A stretch of 64,000 nucleotides of DNA from an uncultured Sphingomonadaceae bacterium (GTDB lineage: Bacteria; Pseudomonadota; Alphaproteobacteria; Sphingomonadales; Sphingomonadaceae), in the NCBI GenBank assembly GCA_947493215.1, contig CANLQE010000003.1, positions 124,001 to 188,000 of the forward strand, given 5' to 3'. Positions 1 through 8,256 of the stretch are shown in pieces. How positions within the stretch are numbered: the stretch's first letter is position 1; every line of letters starts with the position of its first letter. Below the pieces are notes generated by a model. The model was not told the DNA's origin. It was given only the letters and a program-made list of their open reading frames with translations, and did not search any database. The translations under genes and the position numbers were made by a program.

Positions 1-981
1 TGCGAACATGATGCGGGCCAGAGATTGGCTGGAGCCGTTTTGAAATTCGTCCCAAACAAACTTTCCGAGACCCGGGTTTTGCGCCAGCATTTCGGCGGCG
101 ATCAAGACCATCCAACCCACGCCGAGCGACAGACGCATGCCGGTAAAAATATAGGGAAGCGCCGAAGGAAGCACCAACCGGGTTAGTTTGGCGAACCAGC
201 CAAGCCGCAGCACACGGCCAACATTAAGCAGATCCTTATCAATCGACGCTGTTCCAACAGCCGTGTTTATCAATGTGGTCCATAGCGAGCAAAGCATCAC
301 CACAATGGCTGAAATTACGAAGCTCTTGGGCAGGCTAGGATCAGGGTCGGTCATAGTGGCAGAAATGACCATCGTAACGATAGGTAACCAAGCCAGTGGG
401 CTTACCGGTTTCATGATCTGGATAAGCGGATTGATGGCAGCATTGATTGTCTTTGAAAGACCACAGATCAGACCAATGGGAACCGCCACAATGGTCGCCA
501 GAAAGAAACCTAGCGCCACCGTCATGAGTGATGTCCAGATTTGATCAAGAAATGTCGGTGATCCGCTATACTCAAAATTCTGTACCGGGTTTCCAGCAGC
601 TATCGCTGCGGCATTTCTTGTCTCTTGAGCCGCGTAAAAGGCTGCTTTGTCGACTTGGGTGGCGGACCATTCGTTATAAAGAGCGATGCCCTGGGTACCA
701 ACTTCAACTGGTCCGGGCAGACTACCAAGCGACGTATCCACTTGCGGTGCAAGCAATGCCCAAAGTCCCAAAAAAGCGATGATGCCGATCATAGGGATAG
801 TGATAAACTTGACCATTTTGATCAGCTTTGGGTTCGCTAGAACCGCCTTGCGATTTTGCGCGTCACTTTGCTCTTGGCTCTCACTTGCATGAGAATTCAG
901 CGGTGAACTATTGCTCGTTTCGCTCACAGCAGATGACGAATTGCTATCCAAAAGCTCAGAATTTTCAACAACGGTTGCCAT
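1..981 (-). CDS. ntrB: Nitrate ABC transporter permease (partial, 3' end outside window)
   Basis: Inner-membrane permease of a nitrate/nitrite/cyanate-type ABC importer, passing substrate delivered by the NrtA-like protein encoded just upstream. Translating the minus strand from the ATG at 981 gives an open frame to the window edge (327 codons). A Ser/Asn/Gln-rich cytoplasmic N-terminus is followed by a first membrane helix near residues 50-70, a periplasmic stretch, then the binding-protein-dependent transport domain. The EAA-type loop that contacts the ATPase is readable as AAEMLAQNPGLG. The gap from nrtA is 26 bases, so the two are cotranscribed. The ATPase (nrtC/D) is expected beyond base 1. 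NtrB/NrtB is the best family match; SsuC or TauC-type permeases are less likely because of the nrtA neighbour. Confidence 0.9.
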   Translation of the reverse strand, partial: MATVVENSELLDSNSSSAVSETSNSSPLNSHASESQEQSDAQNRKAVLANPKLIKMVKFITIPMIGIIAFLGLWALLAPQVDTSLGSLPGPVEVGTQGIALYNEWSATQVDKAAFYAAQETRNAAAIAAGNPVQNFEYSGSPTFLDQIWTSLMTVALGFFLATIVAVPIGLICGLSKTINAAINPLIQIMKPVSPLAWLPIVTMVISATMTDPDPSLPKSFVISAIVVMLCSLWTTLINTAVGTASIDKDLLNVGRVLRLGWFAKLTRLVLPSALPYIFTGMRLSLGVGWMVLIAAEMLAQNPGLGKFVWDEFQNGSSQSLARIMFA

Positions 982-1007
982 TTTCGCTAATTCCCTTTTT
1001 ACGATCG

Positions 1008-2417
1008 CTATTTCACACCTGCGGCGGTGACCGTTTGGCCCATTTTCAAACCAATGTTGAACTTGGCGAGATAGGCATTAGGTGCTTTGCCATCATAGGT
1101 AATGCCGTCGATGAACCCTGATTGTTCAGCCTTGAAGCCATCTGTCTCGGGCAGGCTATCGGCTGGAATGACGCCATCGGCAGCTAGTTTTGTGGCAGCC
1201 GCCAAATAAAGGTCTGGGCGATAGACTGCCTTGGCTGTGTCAAAATACCAATCGTCTGATTTATCTTCCGCTATCTGACCCCAGCGGCGCATCTGGGTCA
1301 AATACCAGATAGCATCGGAGTAAAATGGATAGCCCGCATAATCACGGAAGAAGATGTTAAAGTCAGGCGCGTCTCTTGTATCCCCGGCTTCAAAGGTGAA
1401 TTTCCCGGTCATGGACGCGCCAATCACTGCTTCGTCCGCGCCAACATAATTGGGTCTAGAGAGGATTTTTACCGCTTCTGCCCGGTTTGCGCCATTGTCC
1501 ACATCCAGCCATTGCTGGGCCTTGATAACGGCCCGAAGCATCGCGGCTGTTGTCGCCGGATATTTTTCGGCAAAGTCTTTGCGCAGGCCCAGGACTTTCT
1601 CGGGGTTTTTACTCCAAATTTCTTCGTCAGTAATGACCGGAACACCGATTTTCTTTTGCACCGCCGCCTGATTCCAAGGCTCACCAACGCAATAACCATC
1701 AATGGTACCTGCCTCTAACGTTGCCGGCATTTGTGGCGGCGGCGTAACGGAAAGATTGGCTTCAGCAGATATCATGCTCGACACATCACCGGGCGAATAA
1801 TAACCAGGATTTACCCCGCCGGCGGCCAACCAATAACGCAGCTCATAATTATGCGTCGAGACAGGGAAGACCATTCCCATGTTAAAAGGCTTTCCCTGCT
1901 CATTATATTTAGCAATGACAGGTTTCAAAGCAGATGCGCTGATCGGGTGCTTTGGCTTACCATCCGCATTTTTTGGCAAATCCGGTTCGATCATGTCCCA
2001 AACTTTGTTGGACAGCGTGATCGCATTGCCATTGAGATCAAGGGACAAGGGTGCAATCAAATCAGCTTTGGTTCCATAACCAATGGTCGCTGCCAGTGGC
2101 TGTCCAGCCAACATATGTGCGCCATCAAGCTGCCCGCCAATCACGCCATCAAGCAAAACTTTCCAGTTAGCCTGTGGTTCCAAAGTAACGTTCAATCCTT
2201 CTTCCTGAAAGAAGCCTTTCTCTTTCGCAATTGCGAGAGGAGCCATATCGGTCAGTTTAATAAAGCCCAATTTGAGCACTGGTTTCTCAATTGCCCCATC
2301 GACAGTTGCTGGCTGGACGGCGCCGTCTTGTGCCGTTTCGCTTGGCGAACCACATGCCGTCAGCAATGCACTTGCAGCGATAGATAAAAGAAGGTTACGG
2401 CGACTGGTCTTGTACAT
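1008..2417 (-). CDS. nrtA: NrtA/CmpA-family nitrate-binding lipoprotein
   Basis: Solute-binding component of a nitrate ABC importer. The 469-residue product starts with a signal that contains SRRNLLLS (Tat-like twin arginine) and ends in the lipobox LTAC, so it should be a lipid-anchored, possibly Tat-exported, periplasmic protein. The mature part has the typical NrtA pattern: LKLGFIKLTDMAPLAIAKEKG near residues 48-68, LDGVIGGQLDGAHMLAGQP, and DGYCVGEPWNQ near the second-lobe contact. The length fits NrtA rather than the shorter cytoplasmic NasS encoded upstream. It is followed 26 bases later by the permease gene. Expression is probably set by the leader terminator at 2470-2514. CmpA (bicarbonate) is a relative but does not fit the nasS-nasT context. 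Confidence 0.9.
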   Translation of the reverse strand: MYKTSRRNLLLSIAASALLTACGSPSETAQDGAVQPATVDGAIEKPVLKLGFIKLTDMAPLAIAKEKGFFQEEGLNVTLEPQANWKVLLDGVIGGQLDGAHMLAGQPLAATIGYGTKADLIAPLSLDLNGNAITLSNKVWDMIEPDLPKNADGKPKHPISASALKPVIAKYNEQGKPFNMGMVFPVSTHNYELRYWLAAGGVNPGYYSPGDVSSMISAEANLSVTPPPQMPATLEAGTIDGYCVGEPWNQAAVQKKIGVPVITDEEIWSKNPEKVLGLRKDFAEKYPATTAAMLRAVIKAQQWLDVDNGANRAEAVKILSRPNYVGADEAVIGASMTGKFTFEAGDTRDAPDFNIFFRDYAGYPFYSDAIWYLTQMRRWGQIAEDKSDDWYFDTAKAVYRPDLYLAAATKLAADGVIPADSLPETDGFKAEQSGFIDGITYDGKAPNAYLAKFNIGLKMGQTVTAAGVK

Positions 2418-2469
2418 ATCTTTGTTCCCTGTTTCTTCAAAAGCTTCAGAACCAGCTGAAAAATAACAT

Positions 2470-2514
2470 AAAAAAACCGCCTCAACTGCTGACTGATATG
2501 GTCAGGTTGGGCGG
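2470..2514 (-). terminator. Leader intrinsic terminator of nrtA, candidate NasT antitermination target
   Basis: Read on the minus strand, CCGCC-CAAC-CTGAC / CATATCA / GTCAG-CA-GTTG-A-GGCGG is followed at once by seven T residues. This is a textbook intrinsic terminator with a long stem broken by small bulges. It sits after nasS and only about 50 bases before the nrtA start codon, so it would stop nitrate-transport transcription unless bypassed. An ANTAR protein (NasT) is encoded directly upstream, and ANTAR proteins of this class bind leader hairpins and block terminator folding. Confidence 0.85.
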
Positions 2515-2525
2515 CATCATTACCG
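2512..2525 (-). promoter_or_regulatory. Hexaloop hairpin overlapping the terminator arm (candidate ANTAR P2 hairpin)
   Basis: On the transcript this reads CGGU-AAUGAU-GCCG: a four-pair stem (one G-U pair) closing a six-base loop with A at position 1 and G at position 4. That is the known signature of ANTAR-binding hexaloops. The 3' arm shares three bases (2512-2514) with the 5' arm of the terminator, so the two structures exclude each other. A second hairpin, CGAU-CUUAAA-AUCG (2529-2542), lies three bases upstream in the P1 position, but its loop lacks A1/G4. GGGC-AAAGCU-GCCC (2591-2604) has the A1/G4 signature but is about 65 bases away. Confidence 0.65.
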
Positions 2526-2676
2526 GTTCGATTTTAAGATCGTTTCGCTCACCAAGCCCGTCATTGGACAGTGTCGCGATAAATATTGCGGGGCAGCTTT
2601 GCCCTACACACTTATATATTCATGATTCTCGATTCCGTGCAAGTAGTTTTTTGCAGCGCAACATAATTAGAGGGTC

Positions 2677-3888
2677 TTACGGCAAATTTGTTAGATATTC
2701 CGGTAACTTGTCTGGATCGAAAATGCGATCATCAAAGAAAGGATCAGAACTCAAAGTTAACTGTCCTTGAGTCGTTCCTACGGCCAATGGCCCTTCTATC
2801 CCGCCTTCAATCTTTGAATTTGCAGATGGCATAGGAGTATCAATGCCATCAAGGGCGCAGCGATAAACGTTAGACCGGAATATCGCCTCCACCTTCAATT
2901 GATCTTCATGGCTATAGGTCATATCGTCCCAGCGAAGCATCTGTGAATAAAGCCAACTCGCCTGACTTTTCCAAGGAAAATTTGCAGCCTCATGATATTG
3001 AAACATGAAATCGGGAATATGGCTGGTTTCACTGTTCTTGCTGAGCAAAATCCGGTCGGAGATTGCCCTGCGTATCATTTCGACCGACCCGTCGAGATAT
3101 TCCGGCCGCGCCAAAATTGCACTGTTCGTTTCCCAGTTTTCCGGTTCGACAAAACGAGCAGCCGTTTCATGGAGCGCCCGGATTAGTCGTTCGACAATAT
3201 CGCGCTTTTCGTCCAAATTCTCGGCGAGCATGGCGAGGACTTTTTCCACACCGCGCTGCCAGATTTGCGCGGTCACCAGCACAATCCGTCCGCTGCCGCG
3301 CTCAACCGCAACACTATTCCACGGTTCGCCGACACAGATTGCATCAATCTCACCATTATCGAGCGCATCTGCCGCAAATGGTGGAGAAATGGTCACGATA
3401 TCGATGTCTTTATCTGGATCAATCCCGCACCCGGCAAGCCAATAGCGCAGCATATAATTATGACTGGAATAGCGATGGACGACACCAAATTTTAGGCGTC
3501 GCCCTGTTTTTTTATGAGATGAAATGACTTCAGTAAGTCGTGCGCCAGCATCAACGGGTGCGGCAAGTTTGCCATCCGGTACAATCTCGTCAGCCAGCTC
3601 ATTTGACATGGTAAGGGCGTTCCCATTGAGGCCCAGAACGAAAGGAACCGCCATCGCTTTGGCAGGACGTCCGCGACCTAAGGTATTGGCGATCGTTAAT
3701 GGGGCCAGCATATGGGCTACATCCGTCTGGCCATAGAGCAGCCGGTCATTAACCGCCGCCCAGCTAATATCTTTTGTGAACCGTAAATCTAGACCGTGCT
3801 CTTCAGCGATGCCGAGTTCTTGAGCCAGAATCGGTAGCGCAGCATCAACGAGAGGGAGAAAGCCGACCGAGAGGAGGTCCTTGGTCAT
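2677..3888 (-). CDS. nasS: NasS-like cytoplasmic nitrate sensor (NrtA-fold, no signal peptide)
   Basis: A 403-residue protein of the NrtA/CmpA substrate-binding family with no signal peptide or lipobox: it begins MTKDLLSVGFLPLVDAALPI. It keeps the ligand-binding signatures DVAHMLAPLTIANTLG and DAICVGEPWNSVAVERG. A cytoplasmic NrtA-like protein next to an ANTAR protein is the NasS arrangement, in which nitrate-free NasS holds NasT inactive and nitrate binding releases it. The start codon overlaps the nasT stop by four bases (ATGA at 3885-3888), so the two are translationally coupled. The function is inferred from family and context; the nitrate-binding residues were not individually checked. 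Confidence 0.87.
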   Translation of the reverse strand: MTKDLLSVGFLPLVDAALPILAQELGIAEEHGLDLRFTKDISWAAVNDRLLYGQTDVAHMLAPLTIANTLGRGRPAKAMAVPFVLGLNGNALTMSNELADEIVPDGKLAAPVDAGARLTEVISSHKKTGRRLKFGVVHRYSSHNYMLRYWLAGCGIDPDKDIDIVTISPPFAADALDNGEIDAICVGEPWNSVAVERGSGRIVLVTAQIWQRGVEKVLAMLAENLDEKRDIVERLIRALHETAARFVEPENWETNSAILARPEYLDGSVEMIRRAISDRILLSKNSETSHIPDFMFQYHEAANFPWKSQASWLYSQMLRWDDMTYSHEDQLKVEAIFRSNVYRCALDGIDTPMPSANSKIEGGIEGPLAVGTTQGQLTLSSDPFFDDRIFDPDKLPEYLTNLP

Positions 3889-4466
3889 TTCACATCTCCC
3901 ATAAGCTGGTCTGCCGTCACAATTGCTTCTGCAATTTCGGTGATCCGCTTGTTATTGTTCATCGCATGACTTCGTAACAATTTATGTGCTTCGGGCTCGG
4001 TCATGTTTCGTTTCTCAACTAATATGAGCTTGGCTTTGTCGATGATCGAACGGTCCGCTAGGGCATCACGCGCCTGCTGCAGCTCAGCCTGCAAATGAGA
4101 AAAAGCATTGAAACGCCGGACGGCGAGATCAAGGATGGGCTTCAGCCGATGTTGCGACATACCATCAACAATATAGGCGGACACACCGGCATCCACAGCA
4201 GCGGCTATCGAATCTTCATCCGACTGATCGACAAACATCGCCACCGGTTTCGCAACCGCTCGGCTGACGGCAAAATATTCCTCCAGCATATCACGCGACG
4301 GATTGCCGAGATCGACCAGAACGACATCCGGTTCGATTTTTGCAATGGCTTGAACCATTCCCTTACGTTCGGAAATAATGAAAACGTCACGCTCGCCGAC
4401 CTCGGCAAGGCCTTGCTCAATTATAGCCGCGCGTGCGGCGTTTTCATCGATAACGGCTATGCGCAC
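3885..4466 (-). CDS. nasT: NasT-like ANTAR-domain antitermination regulator
   Basis: A 193-residue RNA-binding antiterminator. Residues 1-120 form a receiver-like domain (MRIAVIDENAARAAIIEQGL; VVLVDLGNPSRDMLEEYF, with Asp in the acceptor region). The C-terminal ANTAR domain follows at about 128-185, with AKLILVEKRNMTEPEAHKLL and RSHAMNNNKRITEIAEAI. In NasT-NasS systems this protein binds tandem hairpins in nitrate-assimilation leaders and prevents termination. Here it is first in the operon nasT-nasS-(leader)-nrtA-ntrB, and the leader contains a matching terminator. An exact 25-base sequence 123-147 bases upstream of its start recurs upstream of cphB. Confidence 0.9.
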   Translation of the reverse strand: MRIAVIDENAARAAIIEQGLAEVGERDVFIISERKGMVQAIAKIEPDVVLVDLGNPSRDMLEEYFAVSRAVAKPVAMFVDQSDEDSIAAAVDAGVSAYIVDGMSQHRLKPILDLAVRRFNAFSHLQAELQQARDALADRSIIDKAKLILVEKRNMTEPEAHKLLRSHAMNNNKRITEIAEAIVTADQLMGDVK

Positions 4467-5124
4467 AAAAAACTCCGCGGATGGGACTACACCCGTGCCT
4501 AGACCATTTTTGTTCGCAGGTGCAACATTAACGTTGATTGTGCTGGTTCGATTATCTTACAGCGCTTCCCGCACCCGATATAACCACTATCTGTCTATCG
4601 ATCGCTGACGGGGGAAAAGGTTTAGTTTGGTGGCTGTTTTTTGCATATTCAAGGTTCGTCAGAAAATATTGCATGACGCTGAACAATCCTGATACAATTA
4701 TTATAGAAATCCAACGAATTGGATCATCTCTGATGTACTCGATCAAAGGTGAATAAAAAGCCAAGGCCAAAAGCGTTAAGGTTGCCCGCCACCTAAGTTT
4801 AGTAGACAGCTCGTTTTGACATGAATGGCATTTGATCTTGCCTCAAAGCATTGTGAACGTAATTTTGTAGAATCGCTGTTTTGCGGAACATTTGGGACAT
4901 ATCGGTACAGAGAAGCTGATCAAATCTTTTCTCCTTACGGTACTTTGATGAGACCAAAATACTCATGCACCAGTTAATAAACACTTGTCCATTCAATGCC
5001 GACAAGAAACACATTCAACTTAATATCCGCTTTTGCACCCAAAGAGGATATTAGGCCGAGGTTGATAATTACTCTTATGTTGATGGGCGAGGGGCTAATG
5101 TCTGCTTTATCCCGAAAGCGGACA
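4467..5124. other. Intergenic region upstream of nasT
   Basis: No convincing gene. Contents are the nasT promoter region, one copy of a 25-base inverted repeat (4589-4613), and a composite palindromic repeat (5021-5128). A minus-strand TTG-started frame at 4552-4770 encodes a possible hydrophobic segment, but I do not consider it supported. The stretch from about 4620 to 5015 shows no recognisable feature. Confidence 0.5.
4589..4613 (-). repeat. 25-bp exact repeat, copy upstream of nasT
   Basis: This sequence is the exact reverse complement of 12084-12108, which lies upstream of cphB. It includes the GATCGATAGACAG core. It sits 123-147 bases before the nasT start. Weak similarity continues on both sides, so it may be part of a longer degenerate element or duplicated promoter region. 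Confidence 0.75.
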
Positions 5125-5128
5125 TTAG
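5021..5128. repeat. Composite intergenic palindromic repeat (A + B modules)
   Basis: Module A (5021-5054) is a degenerate copy of the inverted repeat GTGTCCGC-N13-GCGGACAC. Module B (5095-5128) is a near-perfect hairpin, CTAATGTCTGCTTT-ATCCCG-AAAGCGGACATTAG in pieces, with a 14-bp stem and a 6-base loop. The same A+B pair occurs at 54323-54390 and, inverted, at 27099-27164. The stop codon of the small gene at 5125-5376 lies inside module B. Confidence 0.8.
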
Positions 5129-5376
5129 AGATACGCCCGCGCTCGCTCGACAATTTCCATGCATCTCTCGAACAAGGGCGACGACCAATCCATGTGCTCA
5201 ACACAATAACGGCCAAGCGCATCCATAGAACCGCGTTGAGGGCGTCCCTCCTCTTCAAGGGTACGGAAAAATCGCTGTAGAGAACCTATCAAACCTTCTT
5301 CGACACTATCAGGTGAAGGGTTCAGTTTTCGCAGTTCATCGGCGAAACGCCGCACATCCACAATGAGATCATCCAT
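5125..5376 (-). CDS. Small hypothetical protein
   Basis: An 83-residue, charged, mostly helical-looking product (MDDLIVDVRRFADELRKL ... ERCMEIVERARAYL). I do not recognise a family. Coding is suggested by a balanced amino-acid composition with amphipathic segments and by an ATG preceded by a weak GACGGA ribosome site. It stands alone between two palindromic repeats, and its last codon and stop fall in a repeat hairpin, which may mean the original end was replaced by the repeat. It could be a chance frame. Confidence 0.5.
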   Translation of the reverse strand: MDDLIVDVRRFADELRKLNPSPDSVEEGLIGSLQRFFRTLEEEGRPQRGSMDALGRYCVEHMDWSSPLFERCMEIVERARAYL

Positions 5377-5445
5377 TCCGTCTTAATAGCAACTAACCGT
5401 TCGTCCGCAATGAGAAGAAAGCAAATCACCGACTAGCTGCCCTCA

Positions 5446-5478
5446 AACGTCCGCTTTTGCGCCCATAGCGGACACGAA
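5446..5478. repeat. Intergenic palindromic repeat, module A
   Basis: A nearly canonical module A: CGTCCGC, the loop TTTTGCGCCCATA, then GCGGACAC. It lies about 90 bases before the isoaspartyl peptidase gene. Confidence 0.8.
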
Positions 5479-5564
5479 GTACCGTTATAGAAAGGCCCTT
5501 TATTGTCGACAACATACAACAACATGACCATAGCTGCTCAACATATTTTTAGGCTCACGGCAAA

Positions 5565-6464
5565 ATGATGAATGGATCAAATCAATACGCATTAGCACTC
5601 CATGGAGGAGCTGGAGCAAAATTGGGCGAAGACTATACGATAGTTGAGGCGCACCTTTCCAAACTAACCGCTATCGGCGAGGATATGCTGCGCGAAGGCG
5701 TATCGGCCGTTAATGTCGTTGAAAAAATGGTTTCCGAACTGGAATTGTCGGGGCTCTATGTCGCCGGAAAAGGGTCTGCGCCAAACAGGGCCGGGCAAGT
5801 CGAGTTAGATGCAAGCATTATGGACGGAGCCACGCGGCAGGCGGGAGCCGTCGCGGTGATCAAGGATGTCCAGAGTCCGATTTCGGTTGCGCGTGCTGTC
5901 ATGGACCATTCTCCCAGTGTCATGCTCGCAGGCGATGGAGCCAATGCTTTCGCCGCCGAGCAGGGATTGGCCGCTGTCGACGATCCGGCGAGTTATTATG
6001 TCTTGCCACTCGGCGTGAGCAAAGATGATGTCTCGGTCCGCGACATGTATCATGGCACGGTAGGAGCGGTCGCTCTCGACATAGATGGTAACCTCGCTGC
6101 GGCGACCTCAACCGGCGGTGTTTTTGGCAAGCCGGAAGGCCGTGTGGGCGATACGCCGATCATCGGTGTGGGCACTTGGGCGGATCAGGACATTGCAATT
6201 TCGTGCACGGGGACCGGAGAATATTTCATCCGGAGCGGAGGCGCGCTGATGATTGCCAATCGCTTCAAACTTGCTGGCGACACACTGGAAGAGGCTGTCT
6301 GGAACATGCTGGAAGACGTTGGCGCCCTTGGTGGCGATGGTGGTGCCATTGCGGTGTCGAAAACGGGGGAAATCGCTATGCTGTTCAATTCCGATGGCAT
6401 GAAACGTGCGTCCATATCCAGTGCATCTCCGGCGGTGAGCACCACGTTCACGCCCTGCCGTTAA
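5565..6464 (+). CDS. iaaA: Isoaspartyl peptidase / L-asparaginase (plant-type, Ntn hydrolase)
   Basis: A 299-residue N-terminal-nucleophile hydrolase that would cleave beta-aspartyl dipeptides, here most likely the beta-Asp-Arg released from cyanophycin by cyanophycinase. Family landmarks are ALALHGGAGA near residue 10, YVAGKGSAPN near 65, ELDASIMDG near 80, and the autoproteolysis site HGTVGAVALD with Thr165 as the predicted nucleophile. GTGEYFIR and GGDGGAIAV follow in the beta subunit. The precursor should split before Thr165 into alpha and beta chains. The gene runs convergent to the cphB-cphA operon, only 17 bases from the end of its last gene, completing a cyanophycin degradation route. 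Two adjacent ATG codons (5565, 5568) are possible starts. Confidence 0.9.
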   Translation: MMNGSNQYALALHGGAGAKLGEDYTIVEAHLSKLTAIGEDMLREGVSAVNVVEKMVSELELSGLYVAGKGSAPNRAGQVELDASIMDGATRQAGAVAVIKDVQSPISVARAVMDHSPSVMLAGDGANAFAAEQGLAAVDDPASYYVLPLGVSKDDVSVRDMYHGTVGAVALDIDGNLAAATSTGGVFGKPEGRVGDTPIIGVGTWADQDIAISCTGTGEYFIRSGGALMIANRFKLAGDTLEEAVWNMLEDVGALGGDGGAIAVSKTGEIAMLFNSDGMKRASISSASPAVSTTFTPCR

Positions 6465-6481
6465 TCTGGTTCGCCGTCGAT

Positions 6482-8245
6482 CTAGTCCGTCGCCTTTTTA
6501 ATCAGTTCGAAAACCTTGTCCCGATCGGATAGCGCGAGAACCAGGGCGATATCGCCTGGCCCAGCCTGTTCAAGAATATGCTGAACGCCCAAGCTCGGCG
6601 ATGCCACATGGACAATGGACGTCTGCGCGGGATTGTCTGTGAGACATTCTTGCTCGATCAGGGCTGGAACTTCACCTAAGTCTCTCCCTCTCAAATAATC
6701 TGCCAGCTCGGCGATCACCACCGTATCAGGCGCAAAGCCGAGGGCACCTCTGGTAAGGCCTTTAATCTCCTCGTCGGAGCGGTCTCCGGCATGACTGATC
6801 AGCAGAAATTTGCGCCGAGCAGGCAAGTTTTCAAGCAGCCCGGACATGGCTGCGATGGCATGCGGATTATGCGCAAAATCAACGAATATGCGGGCACCGT
6901 TGACGTTAAACTCGTTGCATCGTCCGGGATTGTCATCGGGCGAAGCCGTGAATCGGGTGAGACCATTTATGATCGCCATATTGTCCAGCTTCATGGCTTT
7001 GGCCAAACCAATTGCGCCCATGGCGTTTTGAATGTTGAACTTTGCGGCTCCGCCCATGGCCACCGGAATTTGATTGACATCCAAGTTTAGCGCGATGTTC
7101 GTACCATCAAAATACTGGATGATGTTTTCATCGAGCCAGCAACAGGGCGCTCCGGCGGTGCGAGCGCGAACGATATTTTCATTGCGGGGAGATAACGCAA
7201 ACCAGCACTTCGTCTTGTCAAAGCCATTACCATTGGCAACAACAAGCGGATCATCTGCATTCAGAACAAGCACGCCATCTTGTGCAACAGCTCGCGCCAC
7301 GGCAAATTTTGCTTCCGCTAGCGCTTCAATGGTGTTCACGCCATATTGTCCCAAATGATCGGCAGCAATGTTGGTCACCAGGGCAGCGCGCGCTTGAAAC
7401 AACGGAAGGCCCCGCCGAAGTATGCCGCCTCTGGCGCATTCCAGGAAAGCGATCTCCAGTCGTTGGTCACGCAGCAACATCCGCGCACCACCGGGACCGG
7501 AATAGTCACCATAGTCGAGTATTTCATCTCCCAGTTTGACGAAATCGGTAGAGGTCGAACCGCTCATCAATCCGGCGGCTTCGCCAATCGCCGTTGCGAG
7601 TCTCACGCTCGTCGATTTGCCATTGGTGCCGGTAATAAGGGCAACCGGCAGATTATGCAGCTGGTCCCATCTTACACCAGCAACAGCTGGAATTTCATTG
7701 ATGTTCCAAAGGGCTGAGCCTCCACCATGACCAAGCGACACGAAATCATCGTCTGACAATATATCTATGCCGCGACTGTCCGCAGCCTTTTGCAGTTCGA
7801 TTAACGCCGGGTTCCGCTCAAGCGCGATCACTTCGTTGAGATTGGCAATCAAATGATCAAAATCATCCGCAGGTTGTTTGAGCAATTTTGATGCGGTGAG
7901 ATGCCAACTGGTTTCGATCGCAAAAACAGCGGAATAGAGCAAATCAACCGGTGCGGAAATCGCGAGGGTCACACCATTTTCAAAAATTCTCGATGTTGTT
8001 TCGCTGTCCGTCCAGTCCAGCGCCGTCAAAACGCGTTTTATTTCTGTCAGCCAAGCGGAAACGGCCTCTGTTTTGTCAAACCCATCAACCAATATATCGA
8101 CCAATGCGCCGCGCTTATCCCAGAGCATCCCAGGCCCAGTAATCCGTCGACTGTCATCAAACACCAACTGGTCCGATGGGGGCATGGGTATCGTGAGATA
8201 ATTTTCGATCTTCTCGATATCTATCGGCCCGCGATCATTGGTCAT
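6482..8245 (-). CDS. CphA-like Mur ligase lacking the ATP-grasp domain
   Basis: A paralogue of the cyanophycin synthetase Mur-ligase module. From the ATG at 8245 (good AAAGGGA ribosome site; a TTG at 8260 overlapping cphA is less likely) the product is 587 residues. P-loop GTNGKST is at 206-212. ARGGILRRGL, NIAADHLGQYG, FVDFAHNPHA and HAGDRSDEE follow, all matching the Mur half of the neighbouring CphA. The segment LGHGGG at 171-176 aligns with FGHGKH (201-206) of CphA, but the roughly 260-residue ATP-grasp domain that should come next is absent. In CphA the Mur domain adds arginine to the aspartate side chain and ATP-grasp extends the aspartate backbone. This protein could therefore only do the Mur-type step. 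Third gene of cphB-cphA-this. Confidence 0.85.
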   Translation of the reverse strand: MTNDRGPIDIEKIENYLTIPMPPSDQLVFDDSRRITGPGMLWDKRGALVDILVDGFDKTEAVSAWLTEIKRVLTALDWTDSETTSRIFENGVTLAISAPVDLLYSAVFAIETSWHLTASKLLKQPADDFDHLIANLNEVIALERNPALIELQKAADSRGIDILSDDDFVSLGHGGGSALWNINEIPAVAGVRWDQLHNLPVALITGTNGKSTSVRLATAIGEAAGLMSGSTSTDFVKLGDEILDYGDYSGPGGARMLLRDQRLEIAFLECARGGILRRGLPLFQARAALVTNIAADHLGQYGVNTIEALAEAKFAVARAVAQDGVLVLNADDPLVVANGNGFDKTKCWFALSPRNENIVRARTAGAPCCWLDENIIQYFDGTNIALNLDVNQIPVAMGGAAKFNIQNAMGAIGLAKAMKLDNMAIINGLTRFTASPDDNPGRCNEFNVNGARIFVDFAHNPHAIAAMSGLLENLPARRKFLLISHAGDRSDEEIKGLTRGALGFAPDTVVIAELADYLRGRDLGEVPALIEQECLTDNPAQTSIVHVASPSLGVQHILEQAGPGDIALVLALSDRDKVFELIKKATD

Positions 8246-8256
8246 GACGATCCCTT

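Noticed and set aside
1731-2387. A 218-residue frame antisense to nrtA
   Set aside because: The opposite strand encodes a clear NrtA lipoprotein with correct motifs; the antisense translation has no domain pattern.
4552-5014. Two minus-strand frames (4552-4770 and 4799-5014) upstream of nasT
   Set aside because: The first needs a TTG start and covers the 25-bp repeat; the second has no recognisable domain. Both lie in the probable nasT promoter region.
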